From Isoetes taiwanensis (lineage: Eukaryota > Streptophyta > Lycopodiopsida > Isoetales > Isoetaceae), in assembly GCA_021234155.1 (NCBI GenBank), contig JAJEKV010000262.1:188001-252000 (forward strand): a DNA stretch of 64,000 nt. The letters run 5' to 3'. Numbering within the stretch: the stretch's first letter is position 1; each line of letters opens with the position of its first letter. This document shows, in pieces, positions 20,961 through 33,000 of the stretch. The notes under the pieces were generated by a model. It saw only the letters and a program-made list of their open reading frames with translations. It was not told the DNA's origin and searched no databases. A program made the translations under genes and the position numbers.

Positions 20961-22176
20961 TTCCTTAAGTTCAGGGATCCAATAAGTGGTAGGAGCACTC
21001 CTTACATCAGGTAGAAGGTGCAGCTGTGAGCCTTCACTCGTATTACCCTATATTTCAGTACAACGTTCTTAAGTTAGAAAGCATATCATATTATGCAGCA
21101 AAAGCACAAAGATACTGTCAAAAAGAGTTCTATTTGGGACTTGGTTCATAAATCATACTGGAAAACAATGTAACAGCAGGTAAATTCCTTATGATGGTTC
21201 CTAAGACTCGTGCCAGTTATACTGGCCCTCCGAAGTCCAGGAATATATAGCTATCTATGCAGTGATCTCATCAGAGATCAGAGCTTATCAGACCCATTTA
21301 AATATGGGAAGCCATTAGGAACCATATATTACTGTTAAAACAACAAGGCATTTCTAGTATCAAAGATAAGGACAGATAAGCAAACCAGCTTGATAAGCAA
21401 AGCAAACCAGATTGCCAGCTAGATCTATATGCCAATAGATTATGTACATGTGTTGCACAGCAGTTAGCATAAGTCTGCTCTTTTTCCTGTGGTATTGGAG
21501 CCATTTTTACTGCTATTTTACTTGTAGAATATTGCATGCATGTTATACAAGAAGACAAAGAGGAAGGCAATGATGCCTTATGCACTATTTAATGATAGTT
21601 TATATGCCAAAATGTATGCATCTCATGCATCAGACCATCAGGCTGTTCTACCATTGAATCACTACAAAATATTTGCATATATTTACCATTTTTCCTTTTG
21701 TACAAATCTATTCAGTGCAAACATGCATAGAATGATCATTAAAGAACCATGCATGCATAAGGCATATCAGAATCTTTATAAAACCATATTTCCATATTCA
21801 AGTATTACGTTTTCTTAAAAAGAAAGACATAGTATAGGCTAGCATTCCTATAGTTCATGCTGTTTTTTTTAAAAAACAGAGTCAAAAAAGCTTATCTCTT
21901 CCAAGTTATATCATAACTTGAAGCTGTCTCATACTAGAAGAGATCAAGAAGCATACCATCTTGGTGTAAACAAAAATGCTTTAAGGGAAAACATAACAGT
22001 ATTCAGACGAGGAGAAGTTCATAGCAGCAGCTACTTCCATGTAAACTTGACAGCTGAAACAAATAAACGTAGATGGGAAAAGGAACCCTGGTTACCTGCA
22101 CCCAAACATGACCACAGTTAGCTTTAAACAAGGTAAAAGGGTAAGGGGCATCAGGTAAGCTATAGGGAACCTTGGC

Positions 22177-23073
22177 TTATCGCCCTTTGCCCATTAGCAT
22201 ATTAGTATTAGCTAAGCAAAGAATGGAAAAACAAAACAGCAAAACATAATCATTTTTTGTAGATACATAGCTGGAAATATCCAATCTACCCATATATTTT
22301 CTAGAATAGACATGTATGGGGACCTGATTTAGTGGCAGATCCTCCTCATCTGAGTCTTGATATTGCATGGAGATGTTTTGAGGTGTGTCCTCAGCCAGAT
22401 CCACTACTTCTTCACTAGTACTCTTGCCTTTTCCATGGTTACCAATATGTAACTGTGTTTGCTGCAGACCACTGCTCTGGGCTTTCTTGTTCATTTCATT
22501 CTGCAGTTCAGAATTAAGGCCAGCTTTGTTGATCATATCCATCAGAGTATTCTTTGGTATATCCTTAGTCAAGGTGCCATCAGCTCTACCATGCTCATTG
22601 AGCAGTGCAGCCTTGGTAAGAACCTTAATAATATCATTCCTAGTGGCGCTACAATTAGGGGCGCCCTTTGTTCTGCCCATGTTCTCCTCTTTCCAGAAAC
22701 ACACAAGACAACTTTCACAGAAGGTGTATTCAGCTAGAATACCTGCTCTACCAGAAAATACGAAATCTGCTTCTTCCTTATCAGCAGCGGAAAGATGCAG
22801 TTTTTGTTGCAACAAAACATTAGGTTTTGTGCAGGCGCATTTTGTTCTGATAAAGAAGCGATCAGAATCTGGGCTGTGATCAATGCTTAGCTTGAGAAAT
22901 TCTTTAAGAATATTCTCCTCTTCCTTATTCAAATCTAACTGGATCATTTTGGCGCATGCAAAGCTCAGAAAAGAGTAAATGAGAATGCAGAATGAAGAAT
23001 GTAGGATAAAATACCAGCCTTTGCCATGGATCATAGTAGATTTGTTGAGAAGCTTAATGGCAAGGTCGGCCAC
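22177..23073 (-). CDS. Unknown Cys-rich protein, repeat copy 1 (298 aa)
   Basis: Upstream copy of the repeat-borne ORF and the one positioned to be expressed with the 509-aa ORF and RT. Same layout as the other copy: hydrophobic first 42 residues of doubtful coding status, CAC...FCESCLVC cysteine set, NCSATRNDIIK block and acidic tail. C106 is replaced by F here (FVFSGRAG), so that cysteine is not essential or this copy is imperfect. Most other differences from the second copy are single residues, with no frameshift in about 900 bp. That agrees with recent duplication or with selection on the protein. Confidence 0.6.
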   Translation of the reverse strand: MADLAIKLLNKSTMIHGKGWYFILHSSFCILIYSFLSFACAKMIQLDLNKEEENILKEFLKLSIDHSPDSDRFFIRTKCACTKPNVLLQQKLHLSAADKEEADFVFSGRAGILAEYTFCESCLVCFWKEENMGRTKGAPNCSATRNDIIKVLTKAALLNEHGRADGTLTKDIPKNTLMDMINKAGLNSELQNEMNKKAQSSGLQQTQLHIGNHGKGKSTSEEVVDLAEDTPQNISMQYQDSDEEDLPLNQVPIHVYSRKYMGRLDISSYVSTKNDYVLLFCFSILCLANTNMLMGKGR

Positions 23074-23181
23074 TGGTCATTCCAAGTGTATGAGCCTCTG
23101 TGCCAAATCGTCCTGTGCATCATCTTTCTTCCAGATTACTTGCTTGGGCGCCGTCGGCCGTATTTTGGTGCTTGAGAGAAC

Positions 23182-23207
23182 CCTAAACCTGGCATATTAG
23201 GTTTAGG
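23182..23207. repeat. Hairpin built from plant telomere units (repeat copy 1)
   Basis: Same CCTAAACCT / AGGTTTAGG stem and 8-bp loop as in the other repeat copy. It lies about 110 bp upstream of the 298-aa ORF. Confidence 0.75.
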
Positions 23208-23776
23208 CAATTCATCGTTTGCGCGCAGGCAGTAAACGAAATAATAAAATAATAAATGCGGTATACCATTACAACCGATTTTTTGTACAACTTTCCAGTT
23301 AAGAAAATCAAAGGTCAATCCTTTGCATTACTTTTGCCTTTTTACTTACTGCGGGTAGGTGGACGTACCATAATATGGGGCTATAATTTTCTAAGCATTC
23401 TAGTTATCCAATATAGTTTCCAACATTTAACCAATCAAGGTTTCCATGGTGTATTTATCACCACGTATTGATCCCTTGTTTCATAACAACCTCTTCTAGG
23501 CTGAGATGTATGGGTCCACATATGTCTATTCCATTCTAATCTTGTCAACAGCTGCCTTAATTCCATGGTATTTTTACCAAGGTATTCTAGGATCCAAAAG
23601 GCATATGCGTTATATAAGTAAGAACATAAGCTTTAGTAGGGATGACCCCCTATATGCCCCCACAGGTTTTCAAAGATACCCATCATAGGGTTGCATATTT
23701 CTGTTACTGCCAGGAAATGCTGGGCCAGTCAGAGGACATTGAATATATATTTATATGTATAGATATATATATATTT

Positions 23777-23990
23777 TGGCGGCGGTTCGCGTACGCGAAA
23801 TTTGAATTTCAAAAAAATATATATATATTTTTCGCGTACGCGATTTTCACTGTTTCGCGTACGCGAAAAAACTTTCGCGTACGCGAAAATCTTCCGACGC
23901 CGGAATTTTTTTTTGCCGTATTTTTTACGTTTTATACGGCAAATTGGGGCCGTATCATACAATTCATACGTATTCCGTATAAAACGTACA
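23777..23990. repeat. Palindrome-dense block with TTTCGCGTACGCGAAA
   Basis: Four copies of a CGCGTACGCG palindrome occur at 23786-23799, 23831-23842, 23853-23868 and 23873-23888. The last two are perfect 16-bp TTTCGCGTACGCGAAA. A 13-bp inverted repeat follows (ACGTTTTATACGG at 23927-23939, CCGTATAAAACGT at 23975-23987). It is probably the subterminal part of another DNA transposon; no terminus was identified. It touches the outer end of the Penelope-like element. Confidence 0.7.
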
Positions 23991-24094
23991 GCGTATTGAA
24001 CCACCAATGTCATATCCCACAACATCTCTATATGTAAGTAGGTCCTTGTAACTGACATTCTCAGCGTGGAAACCATATTTATTGGGGAAAGCAT

Positions 24095-25544
24095 TGTGAC
24101 GTCCCCTACTCGTATACGGTGCACTCACCGTATACAAACAGGAGTTCATCCCCCATACCAGCTCCATGCTGATACAGGGTCCTCCACATATCACTGCAAC
24201 CGTAATGAGTTCCAGTGGGAAGAATGAAGGGGTCATTTTACCCCGTCTCCCTCAGGGCCTACCTAGCTGCGGAAGCGTAAACATCAAAGGGTGGTACATC
24301 AACATCTGCATAGACAAAGATCAGCACAATACATATGGGTTCCTACCCAAGGCTCAGACTCCAGGGGATGACTGACGGCTTGGGTCTCCAGAGTTCATTG
24401 CATACAGAATTCATGACAATGGATTTGGCTGGCATGAGAACATGGCATAGGGTTGTCCACTCCATCCGCCCTTCCTATACACACTTTGCAGAGTAGGTTG
24501 AAGAGTGTTGGGACCTGACTGTAGTAGCCAAAGGGGCTATTCCTGGGTTGCATCTCCCCAGTTCCGATGGGGCAGGTAGGGATCACTCCCTCCAGAGATC
24601 TCCATGCTAACTCAAGGTGACTAGAGGGCCACTGCCCTTATTCGACTTGAACCCACTGGAGAGTGATGCATCACCCCACAGGTGTCGAGCCCATGCCTTG
24701 CCCACACTCAGTGGCAAGCCATTAGACCTAGTCCACTACGATCCCCGGTAGACTTTACACACCAGAGGGATTGGTCAAGAGTTAGAACACGAACCTCCTT
24801 CTGAGCCAGTCTGCCCCCTTCACCCACAACCAGGTGTGGTTCTTGTACACAGGCCGAATCTACAGTGTGCTAAGGAGGCTAGCTAGGAGCATCTACTACT
24901 AGGCTTTAGGGTCTCTACCCCCCTTCCCAATACAATGAGTCCACAGAGTAACATCATCCATCTACATCACAGCAGAACTAAAGAATTAGATCTAATCTAT
25001 ATCCTAGAGTTAGGTTCTTTAGTTAGGGCTGGTGTCTGGGGATCTCCTTGGCTACTATGGGCAATTTAATAGGCTAAACCTATTGGTTCGATGGCTGGAA
25101 TACGGTTTAGGCTATTAGATTGACTAAATACCTGATCCCTGGTTCACTCCTCTTGATCCGAATGCGTCCATGTCGATGTTCTGCTTGGGGATGCGGTCGG
25201 AAAGGGAATCTAACGAGCTAGGGCGCACGAGTAGTTCTTGGGAGTCGGAATGGACTCTTGAGGCGCGCGAACTGGAGCTCGGAACGTTCGTGGACGAAAA
25301 AGAAAGAATTAGGGTTTGGTTGCCTTACGTAGGCTATCAGTTAGGTTTAGGGTTTCCATGACCCTTGGTATGCCTCTTTAAAGGTTAATGGTCTAAAGTG
25401 CGCACATTAATAAGTGTGCGCACCCTTGCAAGTTGCCCCTTAGGGCGCCACTTGCTTGGCTACACGTCGATTGGAATGGCGTGTACGCGTGACGGTGCAG
25501 TACGGTATACGTCTTGAGACCATATGACGTACTGGAACGTCACA
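24095..25544 (-). mobile_element. 3' LTR of a Ty3-type retrotransposon
   Basis: On the minus strand the LTR begins TGTGACGTTCC at 25544 and ends GACGTCACA at 24095, so it has TG...CA ends that are themselves an 8-bp inverted repeat (TGTGACGT/ACGTCACA). A polypurine tract sits immediately upstream at 25545-25557, which fixes the orientation. The interior aligns along its length with the LTR at 36351-38015 on the opposite strand (shared landmarks GGCTTGCCACTG and GGGCAAGGCATGGGCTCGACAC). No second LTR or coding core of this copy is in the window. Confidence 0.75.
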
Positions 25545-25706
25545 TTCTCCCCACCTTAAAATGATGCTGTCCGCAGCATCGTGGGTCTCCCCACCTTGGG
25601 ATCTTCCTAACCTGCAATCAACTTGATGCATACGATATACTATTATCATACTTACACATTTATTAGGATTACCTTAAGGTAATATTTTTAGAACATTATT
25701 ATACTA
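25545..25706 (-). other. Polypurine tract and internal remnant of the LTR element
   Basis: The minus strand reads AAGGTGGGGAGAA directly at the LTR edge, the expected plus-strand primer. A second AAGGTGGGGAGAC lies 33 bp further upstream. Internal sequence is lost beyond about 25706, where Helitron H2 starts. Confidence 0.6.
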
Positions 25707-28641
25707 CTAGTAATGGTGCCCAGCGTTGCTGGGCATGAACTTTCATTTATATGTATGTTCTGCTATTGAGTACCTCTACCAATGTCCTCTAGATCACCAA
25801 CACAAAAAGAAAAAGAAAAAACAACTAAAAGACTCCTGAAAGCAAAAACTCGAAAATCTTGGTGACTTTTTGAGTTCATGCAAATTGGATAAGGCAATAC
25901 ACGAAGTATATTTCTCTGTGTGAAAAATACATTTAAAAAAGACCTGCTCGTACATGATATGCATGTAGTAGGCTGCATATATTCTTAAAACCCATTCCTC
26001 TAAACGGATTTTCATAGATCCCTGTATTTTGGTAGTGTACAGGTACACCTATACAACAATTTTGATGATTGTTGAAATGCATGGGGTTACAATTTCAACT
26101 GTCATATTGAGCAATTTTATCATGGTTCTGCAATCGCTAATCGCTTATTGTCATTTGATTCTTCAATTTTTCCTACTTAGTTTTCGGCCAAAACAACCTC
26201 CAACTCTTGATATAAAACTCAAGAACGTCTTGTTTCATGTGCCAAAATTAGTTAAAACAAAAGGTAGTCTGCCAAAATTAGTTAAAACAAAAGGTAGTCT
26301 ACCATTATTGCATCGATAAGCTTGTATTGCAACTTATCATGCTTAAATAAGAGTGTTGTTTCTCTTTTTTATGGTAACTTCAATTTCAATCACATCTGTG
26401 TTTTTTTGCAGACCAGAATCATTGTAATCAGAGCTTTTCGCCCCTTTCTAATATGGCATACACCAATATATACACCCCAGTTATCTTGCATTAACTTTAA
26501 ACATGACAAAGACAGCTTATGCATTTAACATTAACTTCAAACATGACAAAGACAAAGCTTATGCGTTCAAGGTTTTTGCTAATAGTCTGTGCGCTTTTGT
26601 TCAATGCACATTAAGTTCAAACATGGACACAGAAAATAGCATAGGTAGACCAAGCTACAATATTACATGATTTGGTGGTTGTACCAATGGCAATACCAAT
26701 TGCAGACCATCGGCCAGTCTACAATCTACAAAGAATCTGGGATTTGGCACTGGGGTGTTTAATCCAGAATATGGCCACAATATAACCCTTAGCTTCCATG
26801 GCCACAACGGACCCCTTAGCTTCCATGGGTGTAACAATGCTCTTTGCACAAAAACATGTCTTGGCATTCATTCGCACCAAATCCATTACTTTTTTGTTTC
26901 CTTTTCTAGAGCAGAATGCAGACACAATCAATGCATATCATATACACTGTGGTGCTATGGCAGATGATTAATTAGAAATGTTGAAACTACTTGCACCGGA
27001 TTTTTACCCTCAGTTGGCACTATTGAGAATCATAAGCAATACTCTGTCCACATGTTAACCCTCCATTGTGCCTCTATCCTGCAAACAACAAAACAAAAAC
27101 AGATGCCAACATGGTTACATAGTTACAGATGTTTGCTTACATGGTTGCTTGTGATTGTGCAACTTGAATAATGTTTTTAATGAAGTCACAACTTAACAAC
27201 GTCTGCATTATTAAAAGTTACAGTTGAGATAAACAATCAATGAGCAAATTCCTGATGCTGTTCTGCAGACAGAATGGCAATCAATACTACATACGTTATG
27301 CATATTTTAGAGCTACATGTTTGAAAGATTCTTGATATCGTTTTCTTTATTTTTTAGCTTCTACAGTGGAAAGATAAGAGCCTCATCCCGAAAGTAGTTA
27401 TAACTTACTCAAATCCATCAGGGGATAAGATACAATTGCGGGAAAGAAAAATGTACCCGAGTTCTAGCTTCTTTTTTGCCTCACAAAAAAAACTTGTTTG
27501 AGAACCTAAAAAAAACAGGGAGATGTTTTTGAGAGCTCCGATCGGACAGGAAAAATGAGACATAAACTTAGAAGCCCAGAAGGGGAGGAAATACTAAGCA
27601 AACACTTACAGATGATTGTGGATCGACAAAACCGGTTCCCCACCAAACGATCATGTAGGTAGGTAGCCACGAAACCATATTGTGAAAACTTGGCGCTTCC
27701 TATTCATAATTTCTCAATCTTGTAAATCAAGCAGAAATTGAAGATCAGTAATGAGTTTTGGCGGCTCTGTTCTTGCAGTAGCATGAAAGAAATATGAAGA
27801 TGCCGCTGCCGCTCCCATAATCACACGGGGTGTGTCCACATTAGAGCTTTTGTCTACATGAACCATTATTTCTGCTTGTACATTAACCAATTGTCTCTTC
27901 TACAGGGTCAAATAATAACGGATCTAACTCATATCAATAAAGTTCTAATTTATCTCCATCCCCGTAGGTAATCTGCAAATCTGTACAACAAAACTTGATT
28001 CTTAATCAACTACAGATGCTACTTTTAAGTACCAAAAAATATAAGAGAGAATAGAGCACCTTATCAACTTTTTCTTTGCATTAGATCTGACTACCTATCC
28101 TTCAAATGCTTGCCGTCAAACAACTTCCCAATTTCTTTCCCTTCAATTTAATTCCAAGGTCAAGAAACGAAAGTTAGCAGAGAATGCAACGATTGATTTT
28201 AGCTGTTCCAGGATCGCTTCTTCAGGTGCTCCAAATTCATCTTTCACCGGTTCCAATCTGGAAAAAGCCTCATGTCCTTACACAATACAGCTAAAACCAA
28301 ACCCTAAGATCAAGAACGTGATAGGAGAAATTCCACAGCATCGTTGCTCCATTATTTTCCCCCGCCATTGTCACCGAGCGATGTCGGCTGCCTAGATTCT
28401 GCAAACCAACTGATGAAGTCGAACCTAGCAACGCTGTGCCACCTGTATGTGGATACTGGAGGAATGCAACGGGCGCCATAGCCTAGCTGCCATCACAAAC
28501 TTTAAAAAGAAAAACCCATATTAAGAAAAAACAATTAAAAATCTTGCGACGTGGCATCATCTCATCCATTGGCTTGATAAATCTGGGCCGCCCAAATTAG
28601 GGCTGGGTCCAACACTTACACAATAACATTATAATATAAGA
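25707..28641 (-). mobile_element. Helitron H2, non-autonomous
   Basis: 3' terminus on the minus strand: hairpin GCCCAGC-AAC-GCTGGGC plus CTAG at 25710-25707, host A at 25706. The 5' terminus is TTATATTATAATG-type at 28641, but the next plus-strand base is A rather than the expected T, so this end may be mutated. Inside are a 32-bp tandem repeat (26246-26302, TTAGTTAAAACAAAAGGTAG) and a minus-strand 62-codon frame starting ATGGCGCCC at 28479. That frame looks like a captured first exon but cannot be assigned. No Rep/helicase. Confidence 0.82.
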
Positions 28642-28663
28642 AGACTATTCAATCAAATAACTT

Positions 28664-30054
28664 ATCAATCCGTATGTCATCACAACAAGTTACCCATTAG
28701 TTTCACTTATCACAAGGCTTCTTGTATGGAACATACATGGCTTGAATGAATCTAAGATTCTAAGCAATGCTGAACTATTTAACAGCTATGATATTTTGGC
28801 ACTCACAGAAACATGGGAATATGAAACCAAAAGGCTTATGCAGATTCCAGGCATGGTGCTTTTGGATTCAGTTTGGAATCCTTTAGGAAACAGCAGAAGG
28901 GGATGGGGAGGTGTAGCATGCTATGTGCGGAAAAATCTGACCAAAGCAGTTACAATTGCTAGCAAAGATGTGCACTCACAGTATATTTGGCTACAAATTA
29001 AAACAGAGAATACAGCTGCTTATGTTGCGATTGCTTATTTTGCACCTTTGGATCCTATACGGGCTGCGATCTATGGTCAAGAAGGTCTTTGCATAGATGA
29101 TCCTTTCATTCATTTAGCTGCTGACATCTCTAATTATGCCCAAAAAGGACCAGTTTTCATTACAGGGGATCTGAATGGGCGAGTTGGGAACAAGCAAGCT
29201 ACGATATTATCTGGAGAGGGAAATGCTCTATGGTTGCTTGAAAATAAGGAAGAAGCTGATAGATGGCTCCGGCAATCACTAGATATCGTCACAAATAAAA
29301 TGGGTAAGCATGTTTTGGCATTGTGCGAGTCCTTTAGCTATATAATCTATAATGGATTATGGCGTTTTCCAGAGTCACATAAGCATACTTGCTATCAGCA
29401 TAATGGATGTAGCGCTGTAGATCTTCTTTTGGGAGATCCAAATTTTGTGCAAATGGTATCATCTTTTGAAGTAAAGATTCAGACCATGCACCCTTGCTTT
29501 TTTGCTTAAAGACTAGTGTTGCTAGAAGTGCGTTGCCCATTCCAGAACCGAAGCTGAGACTCAGATATAAGCTGGCTAAAAAGTATGAACAAATGCTGTC
29601 CGAAAGACTTGAGAATGTATGTTGGGGAGATGCAATTGACCAGCAATCCAAAATGCTCCAGGGGATAATTTTAGACACGGCCAAACAAGTGTTTGGCTAC
29701 TCTAAATTGAGAAACTCACGATGGAGACATTCTAAATGGTATGATCGGGAATGCTGGGAAGCAAAGAGGGCCTGCAAGATAAAAGCTAATGATTCTGCGG
29801 TGGTAAGCCATTATAAGAGTTTAGTGAGACAGAAAAAGAGAAAGTGGCTTTATCAGCATCAGGAAAATTCCCTGACTACCATGGCCATTTGAAAAAGATC
29901 CTAAAAAATTCTGGAATTTGAAAAAGAATCAGACACCAGTTGGTAACATTAGCAAGACAGACTTATTGAATCTGGTCACATCGCTCTATAATACGGCAGA
30001 TATTGATGGTTTTGCTTTTGATGGAGATGCATCTCCTATTTTCACAGATGAAGA
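28664..30054 (+). pseudogene. LINE endonuclease and linker, 5' half of ORF2
   Basis: Starts open before LLVWNIHGLNESK, the first block of APE-type endonucleases, followed by LALTETWE, FITGDLNGRVGN and SAVDLLLGDP, the catalytic E, D/N and D blocks. This nuclease nicks target DNA for priming. The frame shifts near 29500 (to LKTSVARSALP) and again near 29880 (to PWPFEKDPKKFWNLKK). It then runs in frame to the H3 insertion after FTDE. No start is assigned because the 5' end touches H2. Confidence 0.78.
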
Positions 30055-33000
30055 CTAGTAACGGTGCCCAGCGTTGCTGGGCATAAGTTCAACCTGTAAA
30101 TGTTTTGGCTGCAATAAAAAACAAAATGTGCAGTAATAGTCTAACTTTTGTAACTTCTTATTATAACAAAAACTTTTTAAAGCTTTAACAACATTTTAAA
30201 TGAAACCTAGCTCCTTCATGTTAGATAATATTGCATTTCGTATCTTTTTGAGGTTTGAGGTTTGAGGTTTTTCTACCCTTGTTTACCTAGGCAAAATTGA
30301 AAACCGATTAATGACGGAACACATTAATGGTCCCACTATTTTGCAACCTGGCATTCCGCTCTATACTAATGTCAATGAACTTGTTGTTAGCTCCTCCACG
30401 TTGTAAGAGGCCAACGTTTTTATTACGTAATGCCACACCCATCTCCCACTTATTGACTTAGCACAATGTTATGTTTTGAGACATATTGAGGGTTGAAACA
30501 TATTGACATTACGACTTAACATTTTCACTTATGCTAGCATTAATTGTGTTAGCATAATGTATTTGGGTTGAGACATATTGAGGGTTGAAACATATTGACA
30601 TTATGACTTAACATTTGCACTTATGCTAGCATTAATTGTATTATCATAATGACCGAAGACAATAGAAATCTCTATAAATCTTATATCGAATGCAATGGTC
30701 TCATCAAAAATGTCAAATGTGAAATGAATGCCAATTTTGCCCTTGTACAATTATGATTCCAACTATGTTTCATGAGGTGTGCGTTGTTGTCCTATTCAAC
30801 AATCTTGTTGTCCTATTCAACAATTTTAAAAAACCAAGCCTAGTTGTGTTTATGTAAGGGGCAACCCCTTATACATTAACACAAATCTCACACAATAGTC
30901 ACTCATAGTCTACCAATTTTTGCAAGCATCGTTCATGGTTCACACAATCTAGGATATAAACTTAAGCATTATAAATCCCAACTTTCTTGAGGTGGTCTCT
31001 TCATGTAAGGCTAAACGTAGTCATCACTTGCAGCCAGTACAGATCACATGGGCAAAATTTGTTATCTTGATTGCATAAAGTACATCAACATTTATTGGAA
31101 ACAAAAATGCAGAACAACATGAGCCTTAGTGGTGGAAGGCCCTTCAACTCCCCAACATTTTCATACCCCTTTAAGTAGCCATAGCATCTAAGAGGGTTAA
31201 CAATTGGGCTAGATCTTAAATTTATCGGAGTTTTTCTTATACCATAGCCACCGGAACACTTAGCGGATGTTCTATATTGCCCTATATTGCCCATTTGTCA
31301 CGCAAGTGACGTTTGCCTTTATTCCCTCTTCTTTTTAGTTTTCTTTTCTTTCTCCTTATCAAAATCCGTCCATCTAACATATTCTCTTGCTAAATTGTGC
31401 CATCGTTTTAGTTTGAAATAGAGCATTTGTTTTCCTTGATACGGGTTTTACCCAATCTTGAACATAAGAATGGTCAGACTTACTTAATCTATTTGCACAA
31501 TAACCAGCCTAATAACCAAGGTTGTTTTGGTTATGTCTCCATCACCCATTTGTTTGAATGATTGCTTGAAGGAGGTAAATCCCACATCCTTTTTTTTTTT
31601 TTTTTGTAAGCATATCGGGGAGCGAATATATTGGAGCTTACAACGGTGAATCATCAATCACTAGGGCTTTTTAGAATATCAAGCCATTTCATCAAGCATA
31701 AATTTGATAGAGTTGGGGAAAAAGCATGAATTCTGCGGCAAGTAATAGCCCAATCTATGTAAATCTGTAGCATGATATGTGTCTTCCTCAGGAACACGAA
31801 GAGAACACAGAGCTCAGCCAAAAGGGCTCCTCCATGTTCTAGTAACCAGCAATTGAATTTGAAAGTCTTTTTCATCTAACAAAGATTTGATGTACAGGTG
31901 CTCCAAATTAACAACATAACATAACGAAATTTAAGTACTAAAAACTATACCTTCAAGCGGAGAGGGTTCTTTGATGCCTATTCATAGCGTTTTGTGCCAA
32001 AGCAGAATCCATGCAAGAACAAAGAGAGGGAATAGACACCTAAGCAGTAATTCCATACAACCTTGGTGTTGCAGATGCTGCCATCTGCTACATACTACAG
32101 GCTTTGAAGCATTTACTCTGCTTCTCTATTTAAGATGTTTGTGGACAAATCTGATCAACCTAGCCATGCAAAGAGACAAAATTAAAACACAATATGCCAT
32201 ATTTAAGACAGGCACATTCACAGTTAATGAGCATGAATTCTAAAGGATAGAAATTTGACTGTGCTTACCTCACACTCCAGCTTGGCGAAGAGTATTAGAT
32301 AGATGTTCCTCGCTCAGATGAGAAAGCAAGCAAACACAGTAGAAATAAATCTATATCTGAATCGCTTGAAACATTATAAATTGTGCGTATTGTGCCAAGG
32401 AGGCGGCTATCGTGAAATTTGGAACCCGCAAGCATACAAAAACATTGAGCATCTGAGAAAAATACAAAAAGTGAATAGATGAGAAATGAAAAAAAGCACC
32501 TCGCGACATTCTGACGGGGGCATGATCGGTATACTTGGAACCCCTATGCGCTGCATGACATCTAACTCCCCGCGACGGTTGCGGTGCGCGGTCGAAGATG
32601 CAAAGGCGGTTGGTTGCATATGCAACGCCCCTCTTGACTCCAAATCTGGGCGTGCCTCCTTGGCGACCTCCGATTTGCCTTTGCCATGGTTTTGGATGGC
32701 TTCAAGCCTATACGTGAAACACTTAGATGTAACCAAATTTACTTCAATCGACCCTTTGTGATTCCACCATATCCATATCAAACCTATCCCTGCCATCCAG
32801 CAACGCGAGATTGCTATGCATGCCTTGCAAGCTTCAGCACATGCTTTGCAGTGCCAGATTGATCCTGAGAGCTGCAAACACGGCGCCGATCCCCTGAATT
32901 CATCTATACAGCAGACGTCATGGGCATCCATCGACATAAAACCGCTCAGGTGCCCGCCATAGCCATCATCGAGAACTGAAGATGAGATGCAAAAATCATA

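Larger units (their letters stand above)
14259..23771 (-). mobile_element. Penelope-like retroelement with ORF-bearing direct repeats
   Basis: On the minus strand the order is: repeat copy with a 298-aa ORF (22177-23073), 509-aa ORF (19431-20960), 724-aa reverse transcriptase (17045-19219), then a second repeat copy with a 304-aa ORF (15314-16228). The direct repeats (21245-23771 and 14259-16940) are nearly identical. Penelope-like elements commonly occur as partial tandem copies that create pseudo-LTRs, which fits. There is no RNase H, integrase or aspartic protease, and no TG...CA ends. TA-rich sequence borders both outer ends. No GIY-YIG endonuclease is visible in any of the ORFs. All four ORFs are uninterrupted, so the element is young or recently active. 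Confidence 0.75.
21245..23771 (-). repeat. Upstream direct repeat (pseudo-LTR) of the Penelope-like element
   Basis: The 5' copy of the 2.5-kb repeat with the 298-aa ORF and the telomere-motif hairpin. It ends at TATAGATATATAT, beyond which sequence diverges into a palindrome-dense block. Being upstream of the core ORFs, it should contain the promoter. Confidence 0.9.

Noticed and set aside
24095-25544. Solo LTR in plus orientation
   Set aside because: The purine tract at 25545-25557 reads as a polypurine tract only if the LTR is on the minus strand, and the flanks share no target duplication.
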